Assembly (NCBI GenBank): GCA_948144175.1
Contig: CANXME010002409.1
Coordinates: 310,001 to 374,000 of the forward strand
Direction of reading: 5' to 3'
DNA: 64,000 bases
From: Closterium sp. NIES-65
Taxonomy: Eukaryota > Streptophyta > Zygnematophyceae > Desmidiales > Closteriaceae
The translations under genes and the position numbers were made by a program. Under the pieces are notes generated by a model. It made no database searches, had not been told where the DNA came from, and saw nothing but the letters and a program-made list of their open reading frames with translations. Below, piece by piece: positions 22,657-32,999 of the stretch. How positions within the stretch are numbered: the stretch's first letter is position 1; the number at the start of each line of letters is the position of its first letter.

Positions 22657-23399
22657 TGTTAACGGGAATGGAGCGTTGGCCCCGCCCTCGCTTGGGCAAC
22701 GCCGACAACTTGGTCGGATGTACAGGAGTAGCTACCGACCATTCACATTGGGAGAGCTGCTCGACAGGAATCGTCAAGCTGCAGGGGACCGCTGTGGTGC
22801 TGTTGTCGACCAGAGAGCTCGACAGCTGCAACTGACTGGTCTGGGCGATAGGTGGGCCGTCGACCAGGAAGGGCAGTTCAACCGGGAGGCCTCCGTTGAC
22901 ATGCAGCTCGACCGGGAGGTCTCCGTCGACCTGCAGCTCGACCGGGAGCAGCGGTCGATGAGGGGAGCTAGGCGACAACCGCTCACGGTTTTGGTCGACG
23001 GAAGGGGTCCGTCGACCGGGGGTAACTCGACGGGAGTTGTGGTCGACCAGAGGCAACTGGTGGTCGACCAGAGGGACCTGGTGGTCGACCAGAAGCAGTG
23101 GTGGTCGACCGGAAGTACCTGGTGGTCGACCGGGTCGACCGGGTAACCTGCTCGACGAGTTTTGCGGAGGCACACGAACGTCGTCGAGGTCGCGATGGCG
23201 CAGGCGACTGCGGGCTGGTATCCCAAAGTCGATGTGGCTCGTCAGGCGCAGACAACAGCCGACGGATGCCCAACGAGGCAAGTCGGGCCAATCGTCTCCG
23301 CGCACCTTTGAGCGTGCACACTGCTGTGTTCTACGGGGCAACGCTGGACAGCCGCTTTGTTGCAGCGTTGGCACGCCGTCGACCTGTTCTGTTGGCCGG
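22657..23399 (+). repeat. CopC 3' LTR, partial
   Basis: Starts TGTTAACGGGAATGGAG and matches the first about 750 bp of the family LTR, including the 30-bp minisatellite with fewer units. CopE sequence begins at about 23400. Confidence 0.83.
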
Positions 23400-25800
23400 T
23401 CCAAGGATGGATTCTTCCTTCTCTCCCAATGCCTCTCATCCAACCAGCTGCACCACATCAAGCATCTCATCAAGGAAGTTGAGTGTGGTCCTAAGGCATG
23501 GAAGATATTGAAGGATGTCCATGCCCCCAGCAGCGAAGCTATGGTGGTGGTGCTCGAGCGACAACTCCATGCGGTGAAGATCAACGAGGGTGATGCCGTA
23601 CAAGGAGCGTTCAATCAACTCAGGGACCTCTATGTGAAGCTCTCTGCTGCTGTTGTGGACTACCTTGAGAAATCAAGTGCTACAAGGCTCTCTCCCTGCT
23701 GCCGGAGTCGTGGGGGCCCTTGGTGGTCAACCTTAATGGCATGAAGGACTCGTGGTCCCTTGAGTGGATTCGCGCGCAAGTTCTTCAAGAGGAGTTTCGG
23801 AGGAAGGAGCTGACCGCCGCTGCCGGTGAAGGTGGAGGTTCAGCCTACGGCATGAAGGGCTTCAAGGGGCGTGGCAGCAAGAAAGGCAAGGCCAAGGAAG
23901 GCTCTGGAGGGGAGCAGCATTCGGGAGGGAAGCGTGGCAACAAGGGAGGCAAGCGGTGTGGCGGCAAGTGTTGGTATTGCCATGTGGAAGGGCACCCATG
24001 GTTCAAGTGCCGCAAGCTACGTGACGGTTGGAGGCCTGGTCAGCCATCAATTGAGGGCTCCAAGGGTGTTCATGGAGCTATGGGAGAAGGCATGGGCAGT
24101 GAGGAGGGCGATGGAGGTGCTGGCGGATACGGCGGCATGTTCTACCATGTAGGAGAGGCGTGCCCCGAGGACATGGTTGTGCCGGCCAGCAAGATTGCTC
24201 TTCACCGCTCCTCCCATTGGGTCATCGACACGGGAGCCTTTATGACCATGACCAACCGAGAGGATCTACTGGATGAAGTTAGGCCATCAAAGGCAGCCAC
24301 CGTCGTTTCAGCCACCGGCCAAGTTGTACCCGTGCGTGGCGAGGGGAGAGCCATGTTCATGGGTGCGGATGGGAGGCTTGTGGGGCTGAAGCGTGTTCTC
24401 CTTGTTCCTGGATTGTGTGCCAATCTCCTCTCTACCAAGGCCCTAAGTGAGGCAGGGATGAAGATGGAGATGTTGGGCACAAAGGTTTTCAAGGCAACTC
24501 TGGATGGGCGCGTGTTGTGGGACCTCCGAGGCAGCAAGGACATGCACCGGTCCATGTGGGAGATACCGGTGCTGCCATGGAAGGAGGCGGCTGCGCGCTT
24601 GGCTGCTGGAGGTGTGAGAGGACGGCGTGTTAACCACGTGGACAATGGAGGAGGTGGTGATGATAGTGATGGTGGGCTCCTTGGGCATGGAGGGGCTGAG
24701 TTACCAAGTGTAACTCCTAGCACGGGTGAGACGGATTGGCTCACCGCACACCGTCGCTTTGGCCACGTGGCGCTACCTCAGTTGCAGCAGCTGTTCAAGG
24801 AGGAAAGAGTCAAGGGGCTGAGGATAAAGGGGGAGCCCAAGGAGGTGGGATCTTGTGAGACTTGCTTGACCAACAAGTTTTCACGGTTTCCCTTCCATTC
24901 GGTGGAGGGGAAGTCGAGCGACCCGGTGGAGCTCGTGCATGTGGATCTCGTGGGACCCATGAAGGTGAAGGGAGATGGTGGGGCCTTGTATTCCATGACC
25001 ATGGTGGATGACAAAGAAAAGTGATGTTGCAAGGATCATCATTGAAGAGTGGCTGCCCTTGGTGGAGCGAGAGAGCGGCAAGCGGCTGAAGGCGATTCGT
25101 AGCGACCGTGGTGGGAAGTTCTTGGGAGCGGAGTTCCGGAGCTGGCTGAAGCGGCACGGCATCAAGTAGCAGCTCACCACGGCCTACACTCCTCAATCCA
25201 ATGGCGTGGCAGAGAGAGCGAACCGGACCATCATGGAGGGTGGGAGAACGATGTTGGTAGACTCGGGCCTACCCTTACGATTCTGGCCCCTCGCTATTCG
25301 CCATGCCACCGTCATCAAGAACCGAGTATTGACTCATGTGGGAGGGCAGAATTGGGTCCCTATGGAGAAGTGGAGAGGCAAGAAGCCCCTGGTGGATATG
25401 CTTTGAGTCTTCGGGTGCATGGGACTCGTGCACGTCCCTAAGGAGAAGCGTGACAAGCTTCAAGCGGCGGCGGTGTGGGCTGTTCATTTGGGACTTGCAC
25501 AAGGGAGCAAGGGGTGGCTCATGTGGGACCCAAAAGCCAACACCATCTTCACCACCAGAGATGCCAAGTTCATGGAGGGGCTCATGTTCAAGGAGTGGTT
25601 GGAGCGAGGGAGGAGCAAGGTCACCATTCGGCTCGGAATAAAGGTGGGAACGAATGACCCACTCCTCATTCCCATCGAGTTGTCTTCATCTTCAGAGGTA
25701 ACGGAGGTGTCACATGACTTGGGAGGTGCTGAAGGGGAGGCAGCAGAGGTGGAGGAAGTGTTGCAGCAAGAGGCGGCCCCTGTAGCTGAGAGAGGTGCTG
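23400..25800 (+). pseudogene. CopE gag, protease and integrase region (fossil)
   Basis: Gag of the UBN2 type (LSQCLSSNQLHHIKHL, VVLERQLHAVK; 23410-23700) precedes a CCHC knuckle CWYCHVEGHPWFKC (23969-24010). Protease WVIDTGAFMTMT is at about 24218-24255. GAG-pre-integrase (HRRFGHVALPQLQQL, then CETCLTNKFSRFPFH) lies at about 24745-24900, the integrase core (LVHVDLVGPMKVKG) from about 24931, the NGVAERANR block near 25200 and the C-terminal part to about 25660. Broken, a few breaks. Confidence 0.84.
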
Positions 25801-25810
25801 TCGGGGAGGA

Positions 25811-27679
25811 GTGCAGCAGCCTACACCATCCCCTTCACTTCCACCAAGGCGGACAACCCAAGGGAAGCGTGGTGCTGTCCGCGGTGGAGCTAAGGAGGGT
25901 GCAGCCAAGGAGAGGCCCAAGAGAGCTGCTCACCCAAGGGATTTCCTCAAGTATGAAAGGCTTGGGGGTCCCAAGGCATTGCTGGTCCAGGAGGAGGAAG
26001 ATGATGAGAAGGGAGCCGAGGGAGAGATGGAGCAGATTTGTTGCTTCGGTGTCAACTTACCTCATGAACCAGCTTCAATGGAGGAAGCACTTGCTGGAGA
26101 TGATCGAGAGGCTTGGTTGGCTTCAAGGGAGGATGAGTTTCAGAGCCTCATGGAGAATGGAACATGGACCCTCACTGATCTGCCCCCGGGAAGAAAGGCA
26201 TTGGATTGCACGTGGATATTACGTGTGAAGACCGATGCGGAGGGGAAGTTGGAGAGGCGCAAAACAAGACTTGTGATCAAGGGTTTCCAGCAGAGGGAGG
26301 GGGTCGACTTTAAGGAGGTGTTTGCTCCTGTTGCCAAGGCTCCTACACTTTGGGTGTTGCTAGCAGCAGCGGCCGTTTGTGGTTGGAAGGTAGAGCAAAT
26401 GGATGTGAAGACGGCTTTCCTCTATGGCGTGGTAGATGAGGAGATCTACATGAAGCAGCCAGAGGGGTACGACGATTGGAGCGGACGTGTTTGCAGGCTC
26501 AACAAGGCCATCTATGGCCTCAAAAAAGCTCCAAGGTGCTGGTATGCAAGGCTGATGGAGGCGTTGGAGGCTCTTGGCTTCAAAGTCAGCGGGTGCGACG
26601 AGAGTCTCTTCATGACCGAGGGGGAGGAGGAGAAGGTGTTTCTCCTTGTCTATGTCGATGACATTCTCCTCTTCTCTCCATCTCTAGAGAGGATCAAGGA
26701 GGTGCAAGGGAAGCTGAAGGAGACCTTTCAATGCAAGGCCCTTGGACCGGTGGGGTATTACCTTGGTCTTCACGTGGAGCGGGACGAGGTGAAGGGATGG
26801 TTGAGGCTTCACCAACACAAGTACCTTGCAGCCATGGGGGAGAGGTATGGGCTGGAGGAAGGGAGGAGTGTGAAGACTCCTCTACCCTCAGGGTTTCAGC
26901 TACACCTTGATGAAGAGGAGGGTGAGGTGTTGGAGCCCGAGTTGCAGCGTCGGTTCCAGTCAATGGTGGGGAGCTTGATGTATGCTTCGGTCAACACTCG
27001 CCCCGATATTTCATTCGCGGTTTCGCAGCTGGCTCGTGTGGTGTCTAGGCCCCTTCAAGAGCACCTTGATGCAGCAGAGAGGTTGGTGAGGTACTGCATG
27101 GCGACCTCAAGGGTGGGGCTGCAATATTCAGTGCATGGGCAGCTGAAGCAAAAGGGAGTGGAGGAGGTGAGCACGAAGACCGGTGCACCTGCAAGGCGTG
27201 GACACTTGTACCTATCGTGCTTCACCGATGCTACCTGGGCAAGTGACATTAGTGATGCAACATCCCATGGTGGCTATGTATGCTGTGTTGGAGGGAGTCC
27301 AGTGAGCTGGAAGTCTAAGAAGCAAGGGGAGATAGCTCACTCATCAACGGAGAGCGAGTACATGGCGTTGTTTCATGGGGTGAAGGAGGTGGTTTGGATG
27401 AGGAGGTTGCTTGAGGAGTTGGGGCAGGAGCAAGAGGGTCCTACACCTGTGTTTTGTGACAGCCAAGGAGCAATTGCAATGGCTCGCAATGCTCTGCTCC
27501 ATGGGCTGAACAAGCACATGCATATCAAATGGCATTGGGTGAGGAAGGAGGTGAAGAAGAGCACGGTCTCCTTGCACTACATCAACACTACCAAGCAACC
27601 TGCAGATTTCTTGACCAAGTGGTTTGCAGAGCATCAGCATTTGACCTGTGCCACCTTGTGTGGCATGTCATTCAACTAA
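25811..27679 (+). CDS. CopE reverse transcriptase and RNase H reading frame
   Basis: A 622-residue open stretch of copia Pol. After a basic N-terminal linker, RT starts at about residue 105 (MENGTWTLTDLPPGRKALD). It contains MDVKTAFLYGVVDEEIYM, LNKAIYGLKKAPRCWY and the catalytic YVDD at 26651-26662 (about residue 281). RNase H follows (SCFTDATWASDISDATSHGG; SSTESEYMALFHGVKE; VFCDSQGAIAMARN; TTKQPADFLTKWF) to the stop at 27679. The ATG at 25811 is only the first in frame: in copia elements Pol is part of one long polyprotein, so this is a segment of it, not a separate gene. RT copies RNA to DNA; RNase H removes the RNA strand. Confidence 0.85.
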   Translation: MQQPTPSPSLPPRRTTQGKRGAVRGGAKEGAAKERPKRAAHPRDFLKYERLGGPKALLVQEEEDDEKGAEGEMEQICCFGVNLPHEPASMEEALAGDDREAWLASREDEFQSLMENGTWTLTDLPPGRKALDCTWILRVKTDAEGKLERRKTRLVIKGFQQREGVDFKEVFAPVAKAPTLWVLLAAAAVCGWKVEQMDVKTAFLYGVVDEEIYMKQPEGYDDWSGRVCRLNKAIYGLKKAPRCWYARLMEALEALGFKVSGCDESLFMTEGEEEKVFLLVYVDDILLFSPSLERIKEVQGKLKETFQCKALGPVGYYLGLHVERDEVKGWLRLHQHKYLAAMGERYGLEEGRSVKTPLPSGFQLHLDEEEGEVLEPELQRRFQSMVGSLMYASVNTRPDISFAVSQLARVVSRPLQEHLDAAERLVRYCMATSRVGLQYSVHGQLKQKGVEEVSTKTGAPARRGHLYLSCFTDATWASDISDATSHGGYVCCVGGSPVSWKSKKQGEIAHSSTESEYMALFHGVKEVVWMRRLLEELGQEQEGPTPVFCDSQGAIAMARNALLHGLNKHMHIKWHWVRKEVKKSTVSLHYINTTKQPADFLTKWFAEHQHLTCATLCGMSFN

Positions 27680-27736
27680 CGGAGGCAGCTTCAGGGAGCA
27701 GCTAAGGGATGAATGAGAGCACGATGAGGGGGAGTT

Positions 27737-28756
27737 TGTTGTGCCAAAACATTACAGTGGCACGGTCATCGCACTCCCATTCGGCCTACAAGCCTGCTCA
27801 GCTTCTGGAATTTTGTGGGGAGGTTTTTCAACATGTGTTCTTCAAGCCCTCAAAGTTTCAGAGTTTTTGAAGCAGTTACCAAGGCATGACAACATTTTAT
27901 GTTTCAAGACTTATGGCATCCCGGAAGTGTGTGTTACTCTTTTTTGGTAACACCCGAGTTCACCATTTCGGATGCTGACTCGTCTACCGAGCTTTGATTG
28001 GTCTGAAATTCGGTCTGGCAGTCTTTTGCCCTGCTTTGCAGGTGGTCAAAAAGTTTCAAAACGATCCAACATCTGAGCATTGCGTGACAGCTGCCGAAAT
28101 TCACTGTTCCGTAGTCATGGTGCACTGTTGGCAGCACTTCCCTTGCCACCCTTTCATTGTTGTCATGCCAATGGTGCAGGGACAGAGAATGAGACAAGAA
28201 GTACAGGTGGTCAAGTGGGACTCTACAGCCCTCCTTTTGAGAGGTGTGGTCTTCCTGGAACCAGCTTGCAAGAGGGTGCAAGTGGGAAGACAAGCTGACT
28301 CATGGTTGGCTTAACTCACAATTGGTTGCCTTGAGTACAGCTCTGAACATCCATGTATGGTTGGCTTTGCTGACCTAGCTATGACGTTTCCCATCCTTCT
28401 CTAGCCTTTCTCCCCTAGGACTCAACCTTCTCTGAGTTCCCAGGATGATCCCAACCCCTTAAGAGTCCCCTAGGCAATGTTGTACCTCACCTCTTCCTTG
28501 CATCAATGAGAATACACGTTTTTCAGCCGAGCTTACGTTTTTGTTCACAGCGTAGTGCATACACCTCTGGTGAAAGCAAGCAATACAACGTTGGAAATCA
28601 TACACTTAAGGCTAATTGCTGTCCAAGTTTCAGCCTCATGTGTTTTTGGAGCTGATCGTGACGGCGTTTTGAACAGAGGCGGTTTGAAGACGTCAGATTC
28701 TGCTTAGGCGGTTTCATGGGCATCCGCGACCTCTAAGTGGACTCTTGACTATAACA
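27737..28756 (+). repeat. CopE 3' LTR and PPT
   Basis: The purine tract GATGAGGGGGAGTT precedes TGTTGTGCCAAAACATT at 27737. The proposed end is ACTATAACA at 28756 (TGTTG...TAACA), where CopF coding similarity begins, giving about 1020 bp; the exact end is uncertain because no second LTR is available. No gene is seen in it. Confidence 0.6.
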
Positions 28757-30168
28757 GTAACATCCGAAGAGTGGTCATCTTCGGGGTAGGCGCGAAGGTC
28801 TGAAAGAAGTCAACTCCCTCGCGCTGACTGAAACCTCTAGACAAATAGCGTGCCTTGAAGACCGGAGGAAATCCCGGTGGCCGCTTCACCCTGAAGATCC
28901 TCATGCCATCGACTACGTTTGCCCCAGGGGGGGGGGAACCTCGACGACGTAGGTGCCTAGGGATCTGTAGGAGGCCATCTTTGAGTCCATGGCAGCTCTC
29001 TACTGAGAGGCCCTAAGCCCTGACACTACCTTAGCGTAAGTGCGAGGAGTCGGTATTTCAAAGCCATTGGGGTCTCCCTCAGGGGCGAGCAGCATGGCAC
29101 AGAGATGAGGGGAAGCGGCTGCCAGGAACTCCAGCTCAAACTGCCTCACCTCTAGGGCGTCATAGCGAAGGCCTGACTCACCCCCGACGGCTAGAGGACT
29201 GGTAGGAGGACCAGCAATGAGACTAGTGGCATAGTCAAGGCGGCGAGTAGAGGCAAACTCAGTGACTGCGGCAGTAAAAGCGGAGACAGAGGACAGAAAA
29301 GCACGGGGGTCGGTAACAAGAGAGGCAATAGTACGAGAGAGAACATGACGGAACGCGCGGTAGTAGTCAGTGGCAGAAGTAGAGAGGGAAGCAGTGAGGG
29401 CTGACTCAGGAAGAGAAGGAAGCACGGACGGCAACGAACAAGGCGGACTAGGCCGGAACAGGACAGTGCGAAGGTTAGTGAGAGGGACAGGGGACGAGGG
29501 AGAAATACAAGGAGAATGAGAAGTCCAAGCATGAGAAAGAGGAGGGGACAACGGAGGCTGAGAACAGGGGAAAATAGCTGAGGCGGTATCAGGAGGAGAA
29601 AACGTGGGATGGTATACAGGGGAAGAGGGGGAGGGGGGAGGAGGAGAGGGGAGACTGAGGGTCCGAAGACCAGAGACAGGAGGTGGAGATGGCGGCTGCT
29701 GCTGCGGCTGCTCCTGCTGCTGCTGCTGCTCCTGCTGCGGCGGCTGCTGCTGCGCCTGCTGCTGCTGCTCCTCCAGCTGCTGTAGCTCCAGTTGCCGCTA
29801 CTTTAACTCTCTCTCCTCTTGCTCCAACTCTAGCTGCTCCTCACGTGTATGGCGAACACGGGCCTGGTGCTGGGTCAGGTAGGGGTGGGGGGGAGGAGTA
29901 GTGTCTGGGGCAGGTGGTAGCCCTAGGACCGCTCTCCAATGCACCAATCGCACCTACCCCAGAGCCAGCACCACCAGCAGCAACGCAGCCATTCCCAGAC
30001 TCTCCAGGTCTCGTAGTGGGCGCACACGAGCCCAGTCGTGGCACCCCCAGTCGTAGCACCCCCGGGGACAACACGACTAACACCAGCTCCCCAAAGACTA
30101 GAACCTCCTGCAGACTCGGGCTCAGCTCCAACTCCAGCACCCCTCTGGATTCTGCCACTGCAACCCAC
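28757..30168 (-). mobile_element. CopF: internal piece of a copia element (linker and RT N-terminus)
   Basis: Minus-strand copia coding fragment without LTRs. It has RT N-terminal sequence with [16 protein letters not shown]-like signatures (28765-28990) and the pre-RT segment (LLAPEGDPNGFEIPTPRTYAK; 29040-29110). A serine/proline-rich linker and CTG-repeat glutamine-coding stretches follow at 29690-29790, then more linker to about 30168. It abuts CopE on one side and GypA integrase on the other. Since CopJ (57766-61946) on the far side of GypA is a minus copia ending in integrase, CopF and CopJ are probably two halves of one element split by GypA (inference). Broken. Confidence 0.72.
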
Positions 30169-31521
30169 TTCTCCTCAGTTCCTGCGGTGACGGAATCACG
30201 TAGCAGTTTGGGCGCGTCGATGGGCAAAATTGGCTCCTTGCCCAGTAGCAGGTAGTAGGGTGACATGTCCTTTAGCGCCGCTTGCTTACTGAATCTGTAC
30301 CCCGCTGCTACCCAGGGCAGACTCAGATCCCAGTCCCGCTTATACTGCTCTCCATACGCTCTCAGGCCCGTCTTGATGGTTTGTACGAACCGCTCTGTCA
30401 GTCTGTCGCTCTATGGGTGGTACCTGGATGTCCTCCGATGGGTGATGCCTGTGTCCTTGAGGAGCTAGTCAAACTGTCCTTGAAACTCAGTTCCTTGATC
30501 GGTTAGCACTTCCCCGCATGCGCCAAATCGCGTCAGGACTTGTTCCTCGAAAGCCTCTGCTATCCTGGCCGAGTTCTTGCTCGGCAATGCCTTTAATTCC
30601 ACCCACTTGCTCCCGTGTTCGATCATGATAAGAATATACCTCTTGCCTCGTCGGCTCAGCGGCATTTCTCCCGCTAAGTCTAAGGATCAGCGGAACCCTA
30701 GCCCTTGAATCGGCAACGTCTGGAGCTCCCTCCTTCCCCGGTCTAGCTCTGCCCTGTTCCTGCTGCACAGCTCGCACCCTTGCACCCACTCCCTAACTTG
30801 CTTGTGCATCCCTGCCCACCACCAGTTCGTGCCCACCAATTGCTGTGTTCTCAATTCGCCGTAGTGCCCCAGCTGGCAGTGCACTCGGGCGATGATGTCC
30901 TCCCTGTGACGGTTCAGGCACTACCTTCCACCCGTCTTTGGTGCCCATGTGCAGCTGGTCTTGGTACCACCTACAATGTGCTCCCCGGGCGCACACCCGC
31001 TCGGCTACAGCCCCTTCTTCTCCCGTCTTTCCTTGCACCCACTCCAAGACCTCCGAATTGGCCCACACATCCTCGAGCCCTCTCTCCCTTCCCTTTTTCG
31101 CCCCTTCCATGTCAATCTCTCGCGCCATCACCACTAGGTAGGCCGTCGGCGACACGGGCGCGGTGTTGCGAGACCCCCATCGACATGCTGCATGTTCTTC
31201 CCCGACCGGTGCTTAATAACAAAGTCGTACTCCTATAGCCGCATTGCCCACCTGGCGTTCCTCCCCATAAGCGACTGGTTCAGCCACGTTTGCGGTTGGT
31301 GATCAGTGACCAGTATAAAAGGGCGGGCCCTGTAGGTACACTCTGAAGTGAGTTATCGCCCACACTGCCGCCGGACCTTCCCCTTCATAGGAGCTGTAGT
31401 TAGCTTCCGCGGGGTTGCAACTCCGACTCGTGAATGCCACCACTCTCTCTTCCCCTTGTTGCTCCTAACATAGGATCACTCCCATCCCTGAACTGCTCCA
31501 GTCCGTGTAGAGTGTAAACGG

Positions 31522-32363
31522 TGTCAGAATCCCAACCACTAGACCATTGGGATCAAAGGGCTTGTTTCAGTAGCGGGTTAGTGCGCCCATAACCCCCCAC
31601 GCGAACGCGCCTGTAACCCTCTCCAGGATCAATCGGGCATCCACAGTGCAGATCTACTGACACCCCCCCACACTGGGAGGCCCAGGACTAAGCACAGCAG
31701 CAACAGCCTACATGTGCATACACCGGGAATCGAACCCGAGACCGCTCTGATACCATGTCAGAATCCCAACCACTAGACCATTGGGATAAAGGGCTTGTTT
31801 TAGTAGCGGGTCAGTGCGCCCATAACCCCCCAGGTGAACGCGCCTGTAACCCTCTCCAGGATCAATCGGGCATCCACAGTGCAGATCTACTGACACCCCC
31901 CCACACTGGGAGGCCCAGGACTAAGCACAGCGGCAACGGCCTACATGTGCATACACCGGGAATCGAACCCGAGACCGCTCTGATACCATGTCAGAATCCC
32001 AACCACTAGACTATTGGGATAAAGGGCTTGTTTCAGTAGCGGGTCAGTGCGCCCATAACCCCCCCAGGCGAACGCGCCTGTAACCCTCTCCAGGATCAAT
32101 CGGGCATCCACAGTGCAGATCTACTGACACCCCCCCACATTGGGAGGCCCAGGACTAAGCACAGCGGCAACGGCCTACATGTGCATACACCGGGAATCGA
32201 ACCCGAGACTGCTCTGATACCATGTCAGAATCCCAACCACTAGACCATTGGGATCAAAGGGCTTGTTTCAGTAGCGGGTCAGTGCGCCCATAACCCCCCA
32301 GGCGAACGCGCCTGTAACCCTCTTCAGGATCAATCGGGCATCCACAGTGCAGATCTACTGACA
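31522..32363 (-). mobile_element. Tandem TRIM array: four LTRs and three internal segments
   Basis: Terminal-repeat retrotransposon in miniature, minus strand. LTRs lie at 31522-31662, 31756-31895, 31989-32129 and 32223-32363 (140-141 bp, TGTCAG...CTGACA). The identical-looking internals between them are only about 93 bp: PBS TGGTATCAGAGCGGTC directly after each LTR, and a G-rich polypurine tract (GTGTGGGGGGG) directly before the next. No coding capacity. The whole array is flanked by a perfect 5-bp duplication AACGG (31517-31521 and 32364-32368), so it sits in GypA as one unit. Copies differ at only a few positions, hence young. Confidence 0.92.
31726..31780 (-). promoter_or_regulatory. tRNA-like split pol III promoter across TRIM LTR/PBS junction (three copies)
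   Basis: On the minus strand an A-box-like TGGTCTAGTGG (31770-31780, in the LTR end) is followed 44 nt later by B-box GGTTCGATTCC (31726-31736, just past the PBS). Repeats of the pair are at 32003-32013/31959-31969 and 32237-32247/32193-32203, each with 44-nt spacing, the value found in real tRNAs (position 8 to 52). The segment resembles tRNA-Glu. Promoter activity is inference. Confidence 0.6.
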
Positions 32364-32883
32364 AACGGGTCCTCCTTGCTGGGCAGGGTGAGCGTCGTGG
32401 ATGTTTTCACGGCTTGCTTCAGCATCTCCAGCGCTTTCTGCTCCTCGTCTCCCCACTGCCACATCTGCTCCTCCTTCAGTAAGCGGTTCAGGATGGCGGC
32501 TGTCTTACTGAAGTTAGGCACGAACCGCCAGTAGTACCCTAAGAATCCTAGAACTGCTCTCAGCGACGATCGGTCTGTCGGCGTAGGCACGCGATCTAGG
32601 ACTTCCACCTTCGCCTCCTGCACCCCCAGCCGCCCGTCTCTGACCTCGAAACCTAGGTACTGCACGGTCTTGTTCCCGAACTTGCACTTCTTTGGGTGGC
32701 ACGTTAACCCTGCCCCGTTGATAGCCTCCACCGTCACTCGCACGTCCTGCACGTGTTGCTCCTCCGACGCGCTGAATATGATAACGTCGTCAATGTAGCA
32801 GGCGGCTGCCGACACTCCTCGCAAGACGCTGTCCATAGTGCGCTGAAACACGGCCGGTGCGTTCCTCGTACCGAAGGGCATCA

Positions 32884-32967
32884 TGTTAAGATGAGATTAG
32901 CCATGGATGGCGAGAGAGTTAGGTAGGGTCGAAAAAAGTTGCACTAGGAAGAAAGTGTCGGGTTGGC
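32884..32967 (-). repeat. CopG 3' LTR, partial
   Basis: Minus-strand LTR end ...CATCTTAACA, matching the 5' LTR piece at 46664-46750 (shared GTTAGGTAGGGTCGAAAAAA) with a handful of differences. Confidence 0.8.
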
Positions 32968-32999
32968 AGTAGCGTCCACCTTGCGAGATGGATTTTCAG

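Larger units (their letters stand above)
8728..23399 (+). mobile_element. CopC: GTCGAC-rich copia element, split by CopD
   Basis: Plus-strand copia: 5' LTR 8728-9883, possible PBS from 9884, gag/protease 9891-11665, then the nested CopD (11666-19037), then GAG-pre-integrase, integrase, RT and RNase H 19038-22527, PPT before 22657, and a partial 3' LTR 22657-23399 running into CopE. Codons are strikingly rich in GTCGAC/TCGAC, unlike its neighbours. The two LTRs differ at roughly one base in nine over their first 200 bp by eye, so it is much older than CopD. Broken, with about five or more breaks. Confidence 0.88.
23400..28756 (+). mobile_element. CopE: copia element without its 5' end
   Basis: Plus-strand copia of a different lineage from CopA/CopC. 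Parts present: gag, zinc knuckle, protease, integrase, RT, RNase H, PPT (about 27724-27736) and 3' LTR (27737 to about 28756). No 5' LTR, PBS or gag N-terminus is found; the sequence begins next to the CopC LTR. GC content and codon use are lower than in CopC. Broken, about four breaks, but the RT/RNase H part reads through. Confidence 0.85.
30169..32883 (-). pseudogene. GypA RT C-terminal half, RNase H and integrase (fossil)
   Basis: RT C-terminal part has MMPFGTRNAPAVFQRTMDSV and YIDDVIIFS (about 32772-32801), then the connector GFLGYYWRFVPNFSKTAA (near 32510). RNase H (YTDWSSSGMG-like, about 31240-31516) lies beyond the TRIM array. The H2C2 zinc-binding integrase N-terminus (HYGELRTQQLVGTNWWW...CELCSRNR) is at about 30745-30884, and the integrase core (YILIMIEHGSKWVELKALP, LTDQGTEFQG) at about 30470-30650. 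MSPYYLLLGKEPILP is near 30190-30266. The YxDD and integrase order identify Ty3/gypsy. Broken. Confidence 0.85.

Noticed and set aside
29604-29882. Cysteine-rich plus-strand small protein
   Set aside because: It is the antisense reading of CTG-repeat sequence that encodes glutamine/alanine-rich linker of CopF on the minus strand.
31726-31785. A complete tRNA-Glu gene at the TRIM LTR/PBS junction
   Set aside because: D-arm and T-arm sequences look right and the spacing is right, but the acceptor stem does not close and the anticodon loop lacks the usual U33. It is a tRNA-like promoter segment at most.
31522-32363. CRISPR-like array or satellite DNA
   Set aside because: The 140-bp repeats with 93-bp near-identical spacers have TG...CA ends, a PBS, a polypurine tract and a 5-bp target duplication; this is an LTR-type element, and the sequence is eukaryotic.
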